NCBI GenBank assembly: GCA_947508155.1
Contig: CANNRM010000021.1
Coordinates: 1-7,893 of the forward strand
Direction: 5' to 3'
Source of the DNA: Rickettsiales bacterium
Lineage (GTDB): Bacteria; Pseudomonadota; Alphaproteobacteria; Rickettsiales; Rickettsiaceae
Length of the DNA: 7,893 bases
The notes below the pieces were generated by a model. It ran no database searches. It worked only from the letters and a program-made list of their open reading frames with translations, and was not told the DNA's origin. The translations under genes were made by a program, and so were the position numbers. Below are positions 1 through 6,530 of the stretch, piece by piece. Position 1 is the first letter of the stretch. The number at the start of each line of letters is the position of its first letter.

Positions 1-8
1 AAATTATA

Positions 9-46
9 GTCATCCCAACGAGACCCCGGCACACCCCCGGGATGAC
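9..46. repeat. GC-rich palindromic intergenic repeat
   Basis: The 8-base arms GTCATCCC (9-16) and GGGATGAC (39-46) are perfect inverted repeats. Inside them CCCGG (25-29) can pair with CCGGG (37-41). The element is strikingly GC-rich against AT-rich flanks. It shares the GTCATCC arm with the two repeat units in front of sucA but lacks the GGATCCAG end, so it is a related but distinct variant. Nothing gene-like is visible between it and the hairpin at 149-199: all three forward frames close within about 30 codons and no start with a ribosome binding site is apparent. Confidence 0.7.
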
Positions 47-148
47 GTGGGTAGTTACGTTAAAACAATAAACGTTATTTTCTAAATTTTGTTTAACTGA
101 TACGCGAGACTGCTGATAGTAATGAGATTTAGTATAGTGCATTAATAT

Positions 149-199
149 ATTTTATCCTTACTAATTGGAAGTGGCATTTCCAATTAGTAAGGATAAAAT
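149..199 (-). terminator. Perfect 22-bp hairpin downstream of the hydrolase gene
   Basis: The arms 149-170 and 178-199 are perfectly complementary over 22 bp, enclosing a 7-nt loop (GTGGCAT on the plus strand). The hairpin starts 13 nt beyond the stop of the minus-strand hydrolase gene, where the end of the suc operon transcript is expected. There is no uridine tract after the stem on either strand, so it does not fit the classical intrinsic terminator. It may be a terminator of another kind, a 3'-end stabiliser or the folded end of a processed mRNA. The structure is seen directly; the function is inferred from position. Confidence 0.55.
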
Positions 200-212
200 G
201 CTCAAATCTATC

Positions 213-1136
213 TCAATCCTTCCTCATAAATTCATCAATAGCACCAAAAAATTCTTTTGGTTTTTCGATGAAAGGATTATGGTTACAATCCTTGATTATA
301 TCTAGCTTTGATGTTGACATCGCAACATGGATTTCCTTTGCTGTTGATAGAGGAATTATATCATGATCGCCATGGATAATAAGAGTTGGAATTGTGAGTT
401 TGGCAAGCTCTGGCCTAAGGTCAAATTGTTTAGTTGTATATTCTGGCAAGAAAATATCCAATGTTTTCCAAAAGCCTTTAAGTGAATCTTGTGTAAAATA
501 TACAGTTTCTTCTTTAGCTTTTTCAGGATTATAAAAATATATGGAGGATAATGCTGTCATCTGCTTAGTCATAAGAGCAACGTCATATTTTTCTTTATCA
601 CTTAGCTCCTTAGTAGGATCAATCGCCCCTTTAACCTTCACCACATTCTTGGCATAATTTTGCATAAAAATTTGATTACCCTTGAGTGTTGCAGGAGAAG
701 TGCTTACAAGTATCATAGATTTTACATGCTCTGGATATTTAATAGCATATTTCATAGACAAAAGCCCACCGTAAGAATGCCGAAGCAATGTGACCTTTTC
801 ATATCCAAGTGATTTACGCAAAGCATCTAAATCTTCGATAAACTGCGCATGACTTATATATTTTTTATCATATGGTGTATCGGTAGATTTTCCACATCCT
901 CTTTGATCATAAAACGTTACCTGATTATGTTTTGCAAGTTCTAACATTTGCGGCAGGAGGTGATTATGTCCCTGTCCAGGGCCGCCATGAAGAACAATAA
1001 TAGGCTCACCTTTGCCATAAGTTTCGTAATAAATCTTCCCTTGATCAAAACTAAGATAGCCGGATTTGTTCGGATGAACAGATTTGTGACAGCAACCAGT
1101 TAGGATAAATAATAATGCTAAAACATAGAATTTCAT
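213..1136 (-). CDS. Lipoprotein alpha/beta hydrolase, prolyl aminopeptidase-like (307 aa)
   Basis: This is an alpha/beta-hydrolase of the proline iminopeptidase (peptidase S33) type, probably removing N-terminal residues from small peptides or hydrolysing a related small substrate. A short hydrophobic signal peptide (residues 2-14) ends in the lipobox LTGC, with Cys15 the predicted lipidated residue, so the protein is probably anchored in an envelope membrane facing the periplasm. Family motifs are the oxyanion loop HGGPG (50-54), YDQRGCGKS (76-84), the nucleophile elbow HSYGG with Ser121, acid Asp259 in GDHD, and His286 in CNHNPF. The elbow is odd: the usual Gly two residues before the serine is Arg119 (codon CGG at 782-780). 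Length is normal for the family. The ATG is preceded by GAGGT at good spacing, and the gene lies 16 nt after sucB, so it is probably co-transcribed with it. Fold assignment is secure; exact substrate is unknown, and other S33 esterases are possible. Confidence 0.85.
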   Translation of the reverse strand: MKFYVLALLFILTGCCHKSVHPNKSGYLSFDQGKIYYETYGKGEPIIVLHGGPGQGHNHLLPQMLELAKHNQVTFYDQRGCGKSTDTPYDKKYISHAQFIEDLDALRKSLGYEKVTLLRHSYGGLLSMKYAIKYPEHVKSMILVSTSPATLKGNQIFMQNYAKNVVKVKGAIDPTKELSDKEKYDVALMTKQMTALSSIYFYNPEKAKEETVYFTQDSLKGFWKTLDIFLPEYTTKQFDLRPELAKLTIPTLIIHGDHDIIPLSTAKEIHVAMSTSKLDIIKDCNHNPFIEKPKEFFGAIDEFMRKD

Positions 1137-1152
1137 GTATGTTACCTCATAA

Positions 1153-2343
1153 TCAAACTGACAACAACAATCTTTCAGGATCCTCGATATATTCCTTCAC
1201 TCTCACCAAGAATGTCACAGCATCTTTCCCATCAATAATACGATGATCATATGATAGTGCCACATACATCATAGGGCGAACTTCAATTTTACCATCAATA
1301 ACAACAGCGCGTTCTTGTGTTTTATGCATCCCCAAAATACCAGATTGTGGAGGATTGATGATAGGCGTGGAAAGTAGTGACCCATATGTTCCACCATTGG
1401 AAATAGTGAATGTTCCGCCAGAAAGATCTGCCATAGCAAGTTTTCCTTCGCGAGCACGTTTACCATATTCTCCAATATCTTTCTCGATATCTGCAAAACC
1501 TTTTTTATCACAATCACGAACCACTGGAACCACAAGTCCTTGTTCTGTTCCAACAGCTACGCCAATATCATAGAAATTTTTATAGACTATATCATCACCG
1601 TCAATTTCTCCATTCACTGATGGAATTTCCTTTAATGCAGCGACAGCAGCTTTCACAAAGAATGACATAAATCCAAGCTTGATACCGTGTTTTTTCTCAA
1701 AAATATCTTTATATTTCTGGCGTGTTGCTATCACATGGGACATGTCAATTTCATTGAATGTGGTGAGAATTGCAGCTGTGTTCTGTGAATCTTTTAAGCG
1801 TTGAGCAATGGTCTTACGCAGGCGAGACATACGAACACGTTCTATACGTGTTTCTGGTTCCGCAACAAGTGCGGAATGACGAGATTCTAACGGCGCGGCG
1901 GCAGGAGAAATGTTTTTTACCATTGCATTGATTGTATCGATTTTTGTAATGCGTCCATCTTTGCCAGTGCCTGTAATAGATGCAGGATCTAGAGCATTTT
2001 CAGCTACGATTTTTGCAGCTGCTGGAGGAAGCATATCAGCCGCTTTGACAGAAGCTGGCTCAGCGACTATAGCAGTTTCTGCTTTTTTCGCAGCAGGAGC
2101 AGCAGCACCTTCTGTTATGGATCCTAGCAATTCACCAACGGTAACAGAATCTCCTTCTTTCTTTTTGAGAGACGCAATAACACCTGATGCAGGAGCATTT
2201 ACTTCAAGCGTCACTTTCTCTGTTTCAAGTTCTAATATAAGCTCATCCATAGACACGGAATCGCCTTCTTTTTTGTGCCATTTTGCGATTGTCGCTTCTG
2301 CTACTGATTCACCCAATGTTGGTACTTTTATTTCTACAGTCAT
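1153..2343 (-). CDS. sucB: Dihydrolipoyllysine-residue succinyltransferase, E2 of 2-oxoglutarate dehydrogenase
   Basis: SucB (OdhB) forms the core of the cytoplasmic 2-oxoglutarate dehydrogenase complex. It takes the succinyl group from E1 onto its lipoyl arm and passes it to CoA. The 396-residue protein shows the expected order: a lipoyl domain (about 2-77) with the modified lysine Lys43 in ETEKV, an Ala/Pro-rich linker, a peripheral subunit-binding domain (about 104-141, ending [17 protein letters not shown]), a second linker, and the catalytic acyltransferase domain (about 168-396). The last carries [11 protein letters not shown] (330-340) and the active-site HRIIDG motif (His367, Asp371). 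Length is typical. The ATG lies 17 nt after the sucA stop with an AG-rich stretch (AAAGAGAG) upstream, so translation follows sucA in one operon. The second linker carries a palindrome resembling the dispersed repeat family (residues 155-164); the reading frame is intact. Succinyl rather than acetyl specificity is inferred from linkage to sucA and from sequence flavour. Confidence 0.97.
   Translation of the reverse strand: MTVEIKVPTLGESVAEATIAKWHKKEGDSVSMDELILELETEKVTLEVNAPASGVIASLKKKEGDSVTVGELLGSITEGAAAPAAKKAETAIVAEPASVKAADMLPPAAAKIVAENALDPASITGTGKDGRITKIDTINAMVKNISPAAAPLESRHSALVAEPETRIERVRMSRLRKTIAQRLKDSQNTAAILTTFNEIDMSHVIATRQKYKDIFEKKHGIKLGFMSFFVKAAVAALKEIPSVNGEIDGDDIVYKNFYDIGVAVGTEQGLVVPVVRDCDKKGFADIEKDIGEYGKRAREGKLAMADLSGGTFTISNGGTYGSLLSTPIINPPQSGILGMHKTQERAVVIDGKIEVRPMMYVALSYDHRIIDGKDAVTFLVRVKEYIEDPERLLLSV
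1854..1880 (-). repeat. Palindromic repeat copy inside the sucB linker
   Basis: Read on the minus strand, this 27-base segment begins GTCATTCC and ends GGAACCAG, with the 7-base arms TTCCGCA and TGCGGAA (plus-strand 1858-1864 and 1870-1876) around a 5-nt loop. It has the same architecture as the 29-base units in front of sucA, which run GTCATCC…GGGATCCAG. It is translated in frame as residues about 155-164 ([10 protein letters not shown]) in the flexible linker between the subunit-binding and catalytic domains of SucB. The palindrome is seen directly; common descent with the intergenic repeats is inferred from shared end sequences and symmetry. Confidence 0.6.
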
Positions 2344-2360
2344 TTGTTTGCTCTCTTTGT

Positions 2361-5162
2361 TTAATTGATTCTCAGCGCTTCTTTCACTATTCTAGTCTGC
2401 TCCTCTGTATGCACGGACATATAACCCGTTGCAGGGGAGGCGGCGTCTTTTCTGCCTATGTATAATAGCTTATTATAATCAAGGTTGCTATGAACAAAAT
2501 TCCATGCTCCCATATTTTTTGGCTCTTCTTGGCACCATACTATCTCCTGGGCCATTTTATATTTGCCAACAATATCCACTATTTGTTTTTCTGGGAATGG
2601 ATAGAGCTGTTCTAATCTTATGATTGCAACATTCTTAATCCCAGATTTTTCACGCGCTTCATATAGGTCGTAATATATCTTTCCGGTACATAAAACAAGC
2701 CTTGTTGCGGTGTGGTGATGGTCAGAATCTTCTATAACTTCATGGAATGTGTCATTCGCTAAATCATCAAGTTTAGACACAGCAAGCTTGTTACGCAGCA
2801 ATGATTTTGGCGACATAATGACCAAAGGTTTGCGGAAATTCCTGAGCATTTGCCTACGTAGCGCGTGAAATAATGATGCAGGAGTTGTGAGGTTCATAAC
2901 TTGTATGTTATTCTCCGCACAAGCTTGCAAATAGCGCTCTAATCTTGCAGATGAATGTTCTGGCCCTTGCCCCTCAAATCCGTGTGGAAGAAGCATTACA
3001 AGCCCAGACATTTGCATCCATTTTGTTTCAGATGATACAATGAATTGGTCGAACATTATCTGTGCACTATTGGCGAAATCTCCAAATTGTGCTTCCCAAA
3101 TCGTAAGGTTCTTTGGGTTGATTGTGGAATATCCAAACTCAAATCCAAGCACTCCATATTCAGATAAATTACTATCTGCAACGTAATATTTACCAGCAGT
3201 ATTGAGATGATTCAGAGGAACATAAGTTGAATTATTTTTCTGATCATGTAACACGGAATGTCTATGCGAAAAGGTACCTCTTCCAGCATCTTGACCTGTT
3301 AATCTAATATCAATTCCATCATTCAAAAGACTAGCAAAAGCAAGTTGTTCACCCGTTGCCCAATCAATTGGTTGATCCTTTGAAAGATCTTCCTTGCGCA
3401 AATCAAACAATTTGCCCAGCTTTGGATTAAGCGCAAAATCAGCGGGAGCCGCACATAATGCTAAGCCCATTTCAACAAGCTTTGCCTTATCTACGGCTGT
3501 TTTGATTTTCTTATCATCATTGCGCACGAAACCTTCCCAAAGTCCATCAAATTTATGAGGTTTTGGAGTATAATCATTTGCTTGTACAAATTCTTCATCC
3601 ATATAGGCTTTGAACTTGTGCTGCATTTTTTGAAATTCGCCAGATGCTATTGTGCCATCTTTTTCAAGGCTTTCTGCATATATTGCCGCAGGGCTTTTCT
3701 TTTGCTTTATAATGTCATACATAACAGGCTGAGTATACATTGGCTCATCGCCTTCATTATGCCCATATTTACGGTAACAAATTACCTCGATAACAGTATC
3801 CTTACCAAATTTTTGAGTATATTCTACGGCTATTTTGCTTGCGAAAATTACAGCATCAGAATCATCTCCATTAATATGGAAAATAGGGGATCCAGACATT
3901 TTCGCAACATCTGTGGAATATCTTCCAGGATGTCCATCTTTTGCATTAGCCGTGAAACCTACTTGGTTGTTAATGACGAAATGCATAATTCCGCCTGTGG
4001 AATATGGAGGAAGATATGACATAGTAAGTGATTCTGGCACAACACCCTGACCACAAAATGCTGCATCTCCATGAATGAGAATGCCAACAACTTTGCGTCT
4101 CTCAGCATCGCCAATTGTATCCTGACGTGCGCGCACAGCGCCTGCAACTACAGAGTTTACTGCTTCCAAATGAGAAGGATTTGGAAACAAACTAATATCT
4201 ATTACATTTCCATTTTTACAGGTCTTTTTATTCTTATAACCCATGTGATATTTCACATCTCCGGCTATTCCCAGAGATTTATCAAATGCGCTTTTTCCAG
4301 CAAATTCTGCAAGCACCGCTCTATCAGGCTTGCCTACAACGCGTGTTAATGTTGCAAGACGCCCCCTATGTGCCATACCAATCATAACTTCGGATGCGCC
4401 ATGATTTGCGAGATATTCCACGCTATATTCAAGGGCTGCAATTGACGCATCTCCACCTTCCACCGAGAAGCGTTTTGCTCCTGGGAATTTGGTGTGAATG
4501 TATGTTTCCATTCCTTCTGTGTCAATAAGACTCTGCAAAATAGAAATCTTTTCATCTTTGCTAAATGTTGGGCGAGATTGAAACTGCGCATGCAGCCATT
4601 CCCTCTCACTTTTTTCCATTACGTGAGCACATTCCATACCGATCGTACCAGCATAGGTTTTATCTAATTTTGTGATTAATTCTGCGATTGTTGTGGCTCC
4701 CATAATAGGGTCAATTTTCGCATTGAGATCTGTGATGCCAAAATCTGCAGGAGTGAGCGAAATTTCTGCTTTGGTTTTAGGTTTTTCAAGCCCCAAAGGA
4801 TCGAGATTTGTTAGAAGATGACCATGTTCTTTATATGCTTCTACGAGAAGCTTAGCTTTTAAAGTATCTATCGTTTGATCAGGAGCTGTTGTAATTTTCG
4901 GAGCATTTTTTGCTGGTGCTTTTACTTCTGTATCAACAGTTCCTACGACTTTAGGATATGACCCCCAAGAAGGAAATTGCTTCTGCTCAGCGCCATATTC
5001 TTTAAAAAAATTCTGCCATGAAATATCGACAGATGAAGAATCTTGGAGATAGCGTTGATATAACTCTTCTACGAAAACTGTATTACCGCCAAAAAGAAAA
5101 CTATTTTTATCTAAATTTGAGCTCACTTGATTTATTCCTGATTTTATGACTGCCGCCGTCAT
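2361..5162 (-). CDS. sucA: 2-oxoglutarate dehydrogenase E1 component
   Basis: SucA is the thiamine-diphosphate-dependent E1 subunit that decarboxylates 2-oxoglutarate and succinylates the lipoyl arm of SucB, in the TCA cycle in the cytoplasm. The reading frame is 933 aa, the usual size for the family. The N-terminal E2-interaction segment reads SFLFGGN…[16 protein letters not shown] (21-53). Next are MAHRGRLA (263-270), the ThDP/Mg site HGDAAF…GQGVVPESL (364-379) with INNQVGF (397-403), and GHNEGDEP (467-474). The transketolase-like half has [16 protein letters not shown] (623-638), the glutamate of [13 protein letters not shown] (667-679) and [14 protein letters not shown] (733-746). The C-terminus ends [22 protein letters not shown]. 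The start is uncertain: the ATG at 5162-5160 lies in a palindromic repeat and has no Shine-Dalgarno, while an in-frame GTG at 5126-5124 follows AGGA by 9 nt and keeps the whole conserved N-terminus. sucB follows by 17 nt. Confidence 0.97.
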   Translation of the reverse strand: MTAAVIKSGINQVSSNLDKNSFLFGGNTVFVEELYQRYLQDSSSVDISWQNFFKEYGAEQKQFPSWGSYPKVVGTVDTEVKAPAKNAPKITTAPDQTIDTLKAKLLVEAYKEHGHLLTNLDPLGLEKPKTKAEISLTPADFGITDLNAKIDPIMGATTIAELITKLDKTYAGTIGMECAHVMEKSEREWLHAQFQSRPTFSKDEKISILQSLIDTEGMETYIHTKFPGAKRFSVEGGDASIAALEYSVEYLANHGASEVMIGMAHRGRLATLTRVVGKPDRAVLAEFAGKSAFDKSLGIAGDVKYHMGYKNKKTCKNGNVIDISLFPNPSHLEAVNSVVAGAVRARQDTIGDAERRKVVGILIHGDAAFCGQGVVPESLTMSYLPPYSTGGIMHFVINNQVGFTANAKDGHPGRYSTDVAKMSGSPIFHINGDDSDAVIFASKIAVEYTQKFGKDTVIEVICYRKYGHNEGDEPMYTQPVMYDIIKQKKSPAAIYAESLEKDGTIASGEFQKMQHKFKAYMDEEFVQANDYTPKPHKFDGLWEGFVRNDDKKIKTAVDKAKLVEMGLALCAAPADFALNPKLGKLFDLRKEDLSKDQPIDWATGEQLAFASLLNDGIDIRLTGQDAGRGTFSHRHSVLHDQKNNSTYVPLNHLNTAGKYYVADSNLSEYGVLGFEFGYSTINPKNLTIWEAQFGDFANSAQIMFDQFIVSSETKWMQMSGLVMLLPHGFEGQGPEHSSARLERYLQACAENNIQVMNLTTPASLFHALRRQMLRNFRKPLVIMSPKSLLRNKLAVSKLDDLANDTFHEVIEDSDHHHTATRLVLCTGKIYYDLYEAREKSGIKNVAIIRLEQLYPFPEKQIVDIVGKYKMAQEIVWCQEEPKNMGAWNFVHSNLDYNKLLYIGRKDAASPATGYMSVHTEEQTRIVKEALRIN
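5124..5139 (-). promoter_or_regulatory. Candidate true ribosome binding site and GTG start of sucA
   Basis: On the minus strand AGGA (5139-5136) is followed after 9 nt by an in-frame GTG (5126-5124), which would start the protein at [14 protein letters not shown]. The upstream ATG at 5162 is preceded by repeat sequence (…GCACGGG) with no purine-rich site at proper spacing. The first twelve codons of the long form would then be non-coding leader derived partly from the repeat. This start fits the short segment usually seen before the SFL(F/Y)GGN motif in SucA proteins. Confidence 0.55.
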
Positions 5163-5288
5163 CCCGTGCTACGACACGGGATCCAGTTCTTAATTATAAA
5201 ACTCACGAAGTGTCAAATTAGCATTGCCGCTTACGCGAAGATTTTTAGAAAAGCACTGGATCCCGGATCAAAGTCCAGGATGACGGCG
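5154..5288. repeat. 135-bp inverted-repeat element containing two palindromic units
   Basis: The ends are 11-bp perfect inverted repeats, CGCCGTCATCC (5154-5164) and GGATGACGGCG (5278-5288). Unit A (5158-5186) and unit B (5256-5284, opposite orientation) are each 29 bases and agree at 22 of 29 positions when B is reversed. Both begin GTCATCC and end GGGATCCAG. Unit A is itself a hairpin: ATCCCGTG (5161-5168) pairs with CACGGGAT (5175-5182). A 69-base non-repeated spacer separates the units. The element lies in the sucA leader region and covers the upstream-most ATG of sucA. It encodes no protein; it could be a small mobile palindrome or a pair of independent insertions. Confidence 0.8.
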
Positions 5289-5315
5289 ATAGTTCTAGTT
5301 TGTTATAACGCCAAT

Positions 5316-5345
5316 ATTCTACACAGTTTTATGTGTATTTATCAA
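5316..5345 (-). promoter_or_regulatory. Candidate sigma-70 promoter for the suc operon
   Basis: On the minus strand TTGATA (5345-5340) and TAGAAT (5321-5316) each match the sigma-70 consensus at five of six positions, with an 18-nt spacer. Transcription would start near 5309, giving a leader of about 150-180 nt that contains both palindromic units. It is the best promoter match I could find in the gap between the unknown gene at 5372 and sucA, but it is a by-eye match only. Confidence 0.45.
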
Positions 5346-5371
5346 GAGAAATTGTCCTAGAATAGGTATTT

Positions 5372-5842
5372 TTATTCATCACAAAGCTCAAACCCTAACA
5401 TTCCCCCAAAATCATAATCTGGATGGTTGCGAACTTCTAGTGGTGTATCAGATATCATATGCAATCTACCATCCTCTATATATGCTCTATCAAGAAAATA
5501 CCCTAGTACTGTGGCCATGGTTGCAAGGCTATAATATAGTCCAGCTCCAATATTGTCTTTAGCCTCAGCCCCAGAAGCCCCGCAGCAGCAGAGCCAATTT
5601 TCACCTTTGTAGATAAAGCCCATTTTGTCTTTGGGTAAGTTAATGGGAGAATTATATAACGGATTAGGTATGGAGTGACAATTCCAACCTACTACGACAC
5701 CATCCTTTAATATATCGTCATCTTTTACCAAAATATCATCGCGTTCTATCATAAAAGGTTCATTCGGATTTGGTGCCCCCCATAATGGCGTTGCAGCACT
5801 GATTTGTTTCGTGCGATAGTGAAATACTACTGATGATCCCAT
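5372..5842 (-). CDS. Hypothetical protein, paralog of the adjacent gene (156 aa)
   Basis: I do not recognise this protein. It has no signal peptide and no clear membrane segment, so it is probably soluble. It shares with the gene at 5978-6382 an N-terminal signature, RTKQISAATPLWGAPNPNEPF (residues 10 to 30; the paralog has PLWGATNPDMPF), a mid-region SLATMA (105-110; SLRTLA in the paralog) and a C-terminal MLG (148-150). Relative to the paralog it carries roughly 33 extra residues in the middle, including an unusual Cys-Cys-Cys run (85-87) in WLCCCGASG. The acidic tract DDILVKDDDILKDG spans 35-48. Upstream of the ATG there is a moderate ribosome binding site, AAGAGA. It lies about 135 nt after its paralog on the same strand, and the two may share a transcript. 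The open frame, ribosome site and clear paralogy support a real gene; function is unknown. Confidence 0.75.
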   Translation of the reverse strand: MGSSVVFHYRTKQISAATPLWGAPNPNEPFMIERDDILVKDDDILKDGVVVGWNCHSIPNPLYNSPINLPKDKMGFIYKGENWLCCCGASGAEAKDNIGAGLYYSLATMATVLGYFLDRAYIEDGRLHMISDTPLEVRNHPDYDFGGMLGFELCDE

Positions 5843-5977
5843 AACTTTTCTCTTATAAATTGTGTTGGCAAGTTAAAGCAATTTATATACCATTCTCAAT
5901 TCACAGCAGATTTCTACTACTACAAATAGCTTTTTCCTTTTTGTAGTTGTTAAAGCGTTAATGACGTATATTGTTGA

Positions 5978-6382
5978 TTATGAACTTATATCCTCGCTGT
6001 AATAAGGACTTAGGCCTAACGCTCCTAACATATCCATATGAACATCCAAATTATCCCAAATCAACAATTCATTTGATACGATATTCAGAGCATTATTTTT
6101 TACAAAAGCAGAACATGGAATTTCGCTATTTCTACAAGCCATTTCTATGCAACGAGCAAGAGTTCGTAAGCTGTTGAAAGTACCTTCTTCTGGATGCGCT
6201 TCTCCAGCTACTCTAAAAGTCATCGTTGCAAGAGTACCTATGCACAACACTATACCATGACCTGGGTAGAGCCCAACTCCACTATAATGAATAATAAAAG
6301 GCATATCTGGATTTGTAGCTCCCCACAATGGATTTGCTAATTCAACTTGCCTTGTAACCGCACGAATCTTACCTTCTACCAT
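5978..6382 (-). CDS. Hypothetical protein, paralog of the adjacent gene (134 aa)
   Basis: I do not recognise this protein. It begins MVEGKIRAVTRQVELANPLW and continues GATNPDMPFII, matching the N-terminus of the gene at 5372-5842 (shared pattern R-T-x-Q or T-R-Q, then A-x-PLWGA-x-NP-x-x-PF). A second block, EAHPEEG…SLRTLA (61-76), aligns with EAKDNIG…SLATMA of the neighbour, and MDMLGALGL (116-124) aligns with GGMLGFEL. The residues GHGIVLCIGTLATMTFRVAG (41-60) are mildly hydrophobic but not a convincing membrane helix. A strong ribosome binding site, AAAGGAGAG, precedes the ATG. The gene is divergent from the manC-type gene across a 148-nt intergenic region. The pair looks like an old tandem duplication. 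No catalytic motif is evident and function is unknown. Confidence 0.78.
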   Translation of the reverse strand: MVEGKIRAVTRQVELANPLWGATNPDMPFIIHYSGVGLYPGHGIVLCIGTLATMTFRVAGEAHPEEGTFNSLRTLARCIEMACRNSEIPCSAFVKNNALNIVSNELLIWDNLDVHMDMLGALGLSPYYSEDISS

Positions 6383-6450
6383 AATTTTGCACTCTCCTTT
6401 CCTAAGCTATATCGCATTTAGACTAACCATTCAAATAAAAAGTTTATAAA

Positions 6451-6480
6451 AATATATATTCCCTATTGACAGATTGTTAA
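6451..6480 (-). promoter_or_regulatory. Candidate divergent promoter for the unknown paralog pair
   Basis: On the minus strand TTAACA (6480-6475) and TATATT (6456-6451) each match the consensus at five of six positions with an 18-nt spacer, giving a leader of about 60 nt before the ATG at 6382. It overlaps the plus-strand promoter of the manC-type gene, so the two could compete for polymerase. A weaker alternative is TTGAAT (6434-6429) with TATAGC (6411-6406) at 17 nt, but its transcript would begin almost inside the ribosome binding site. Confidence 0.35.
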
Positions 6481-6494
6481 CACATTTATATGAT
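6466..6494 (+). promoter_or_regulatory. Strong sigma-70-type promoter of the manC-type gene
   Basis: A perfect -35 box TTGACA (6466-6471) and TATGAT (6489-6494, five of six consensus bases) are separated by the optimal 17 nt. Transcription should start near 6501, leaving a leader of about 30 nt with the ribosome binding site GAGGAG (6523-6528) just before the GTG start at 6531. This is the closest match to the consensus promoter that I found in the window. Confidence 0.7.
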
Positions 6495-6530
6495 CCCCGC
6501 CAACCCAACTAAATTACAAATAGAGGAGCG

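Noticed and set aside
1..85. Possible end of a gene entering from the left edge
   Set aside because: One forward frame is open for about 28 codons, but it runs through the palindromic repeat and has no recognisable protein sequence.
2020..2090. AIVAEPAS in the first SucB linker resembles ALVAEPET of the repeat-derived segment
   Set aside because: The DNA under it has no palindrome and lacks the GTCATTCC and GGAACCAG ends. Ala/Pro/Glu-rich sequence is normal for E2 linkers.
1910..2368. 152-codon plus-strand open frame antisense to sucB
   Set aside because: It lies opposite the lipoyl and linker coding region of sucB, has low-complexity Ala/Ser composition mirroring the Ala/Pro linker, and shows no recognisable domain. 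It is a shadow frame.
3887..3895. GGGATCCAG, identical to the end of the palindromic units, inside sucA
   Set aside because: No GTCATCC arm or complementary partner lies nearby, and the bases encode a plausible SucA segment (SGSP). A nine-base chance match is the simpler reading.
3555..4019. 154-codon plus-strand open frame antisense to sucA
   Set aside because: It overlaps strongly conserved SucA coding sequence, its composition is what reverse-frame reading of AT-rich coding DNA gives, and it has no family resemblance.
5919..5947. Inverted repeat ACTACAAA / TTTGTAGT between the two unknown genes
   Set aside because: The stem is only 8 bp, AT-rich and with a 13-nt loop, and it has no U tract. 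It is too weak to call a terminator.
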